This document shows positions 63,986-64,000 of a stretch of DNA of 64,000 nt, one piece after another. Both the position numbers and the translations under genes were made by a program. The notes under the pieces are model-generated. The model was not told the origin of the DNA. It ran no database searches and was given only the letters and a program-made list of their open reading frames with translations. Every line of letters begins with the position of its first letter. The stretch's first letter is position 1. Source of the stretch: Babylonia areolata (taxonomy: Eukaryota > Mollusca > Gastropoda > Neogastropoda > Buccinidae); assembly GCF_041734735.1 (NCBI RefSeq), contig NC_134883.1:22419747-22483746 (forward strand), given 5' to 3'.

Positions 63986-64000
63986 AGCAGTGAATGAAGA

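Larger units (their letters stand above)
61563..64000 (+). other. HUWE1: HUWE1 3' UTR and downstream sequence
   Basis: No conserved ORF follows the TAG. The region is A/T-rich with a GT tract at about 61820-61840 and a C/T run near 62060-62100. Candidate poly(A) signals are listed separately. Where the transcript ends cannot be decided from sequence alone. Confidence 0.7.

Overview
This is a eukaryotic genomic window dominated by one gene on the + strand. It holds the 3' four-fifths or so of HUWE1 (HECT, UBA and WWE domain E3 ubiquitin-protein ligase). I could assign 56 coding exons from 2360 to 61562. They sum to 11,721 nt (3,906 codons plus a TAG stop) in one unbroken frame, and all 55 introns follow the GT-AG rule. 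The 5' end of the gene (promoter and the DUF908/DUF913 N-terminal part) lies upstream of the window. Residue numbers below are local, counted from exon 1 of this window.

The organism is most likely a mollusc, probably a gastropod. This is inference from intron-rich architecture, abundant (CA)n and (TC)n tracts, and tRNA-derived SINEs of a style I associate with lophotrochozoans. The protein is clearly HUWE1 but diverged from vertebrates in its linkers.

Layout: 1-2359 intronic, with a diverged tandem repeat; 2360-5471 exons 1-5; 5472-10262 a large intron with an 11-unit tandem array; 10263-18495 exons 6-17 (UBA, UIM, WWE), with a LINE fragment in intron 11 and an inverted pair of short repeats in intron 15; 19479-28435 exons 18-29 (helical repeats and acidic region) with SINEs and short repeats; 28436-41110 sparse exons 30-33 and large introns holding a piggyBac relic (34667-35707) and a 3.67-kb long-inverted-repeat element (about 37127-40796); 41111-49431 exons 34-43 (low-complexity linker, ubiquitin-binding UBM motifs, one 1.43-kb exon); 50022-61562 exons 44-56, ending in the HECT domain with catalytic Cys at local residue 3873; 61563 to the end is 3' UTR and downstream sequence with several poly(A) signals.

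All recognised genes belong to this one locus. UBA, UIM and UBM motifs bind ubiquitin, the WWE domain may bind poly-ADP-ribose, and the HECT domain forms the ubiquitin thioester. The most unusual non-genic item is the 3.67-kb element in intron 33. It has mirrored arms, TTAA-bounded palindromes, and a 12-bp motif whose orientation flips about the element's centre. I found no transposase in it.
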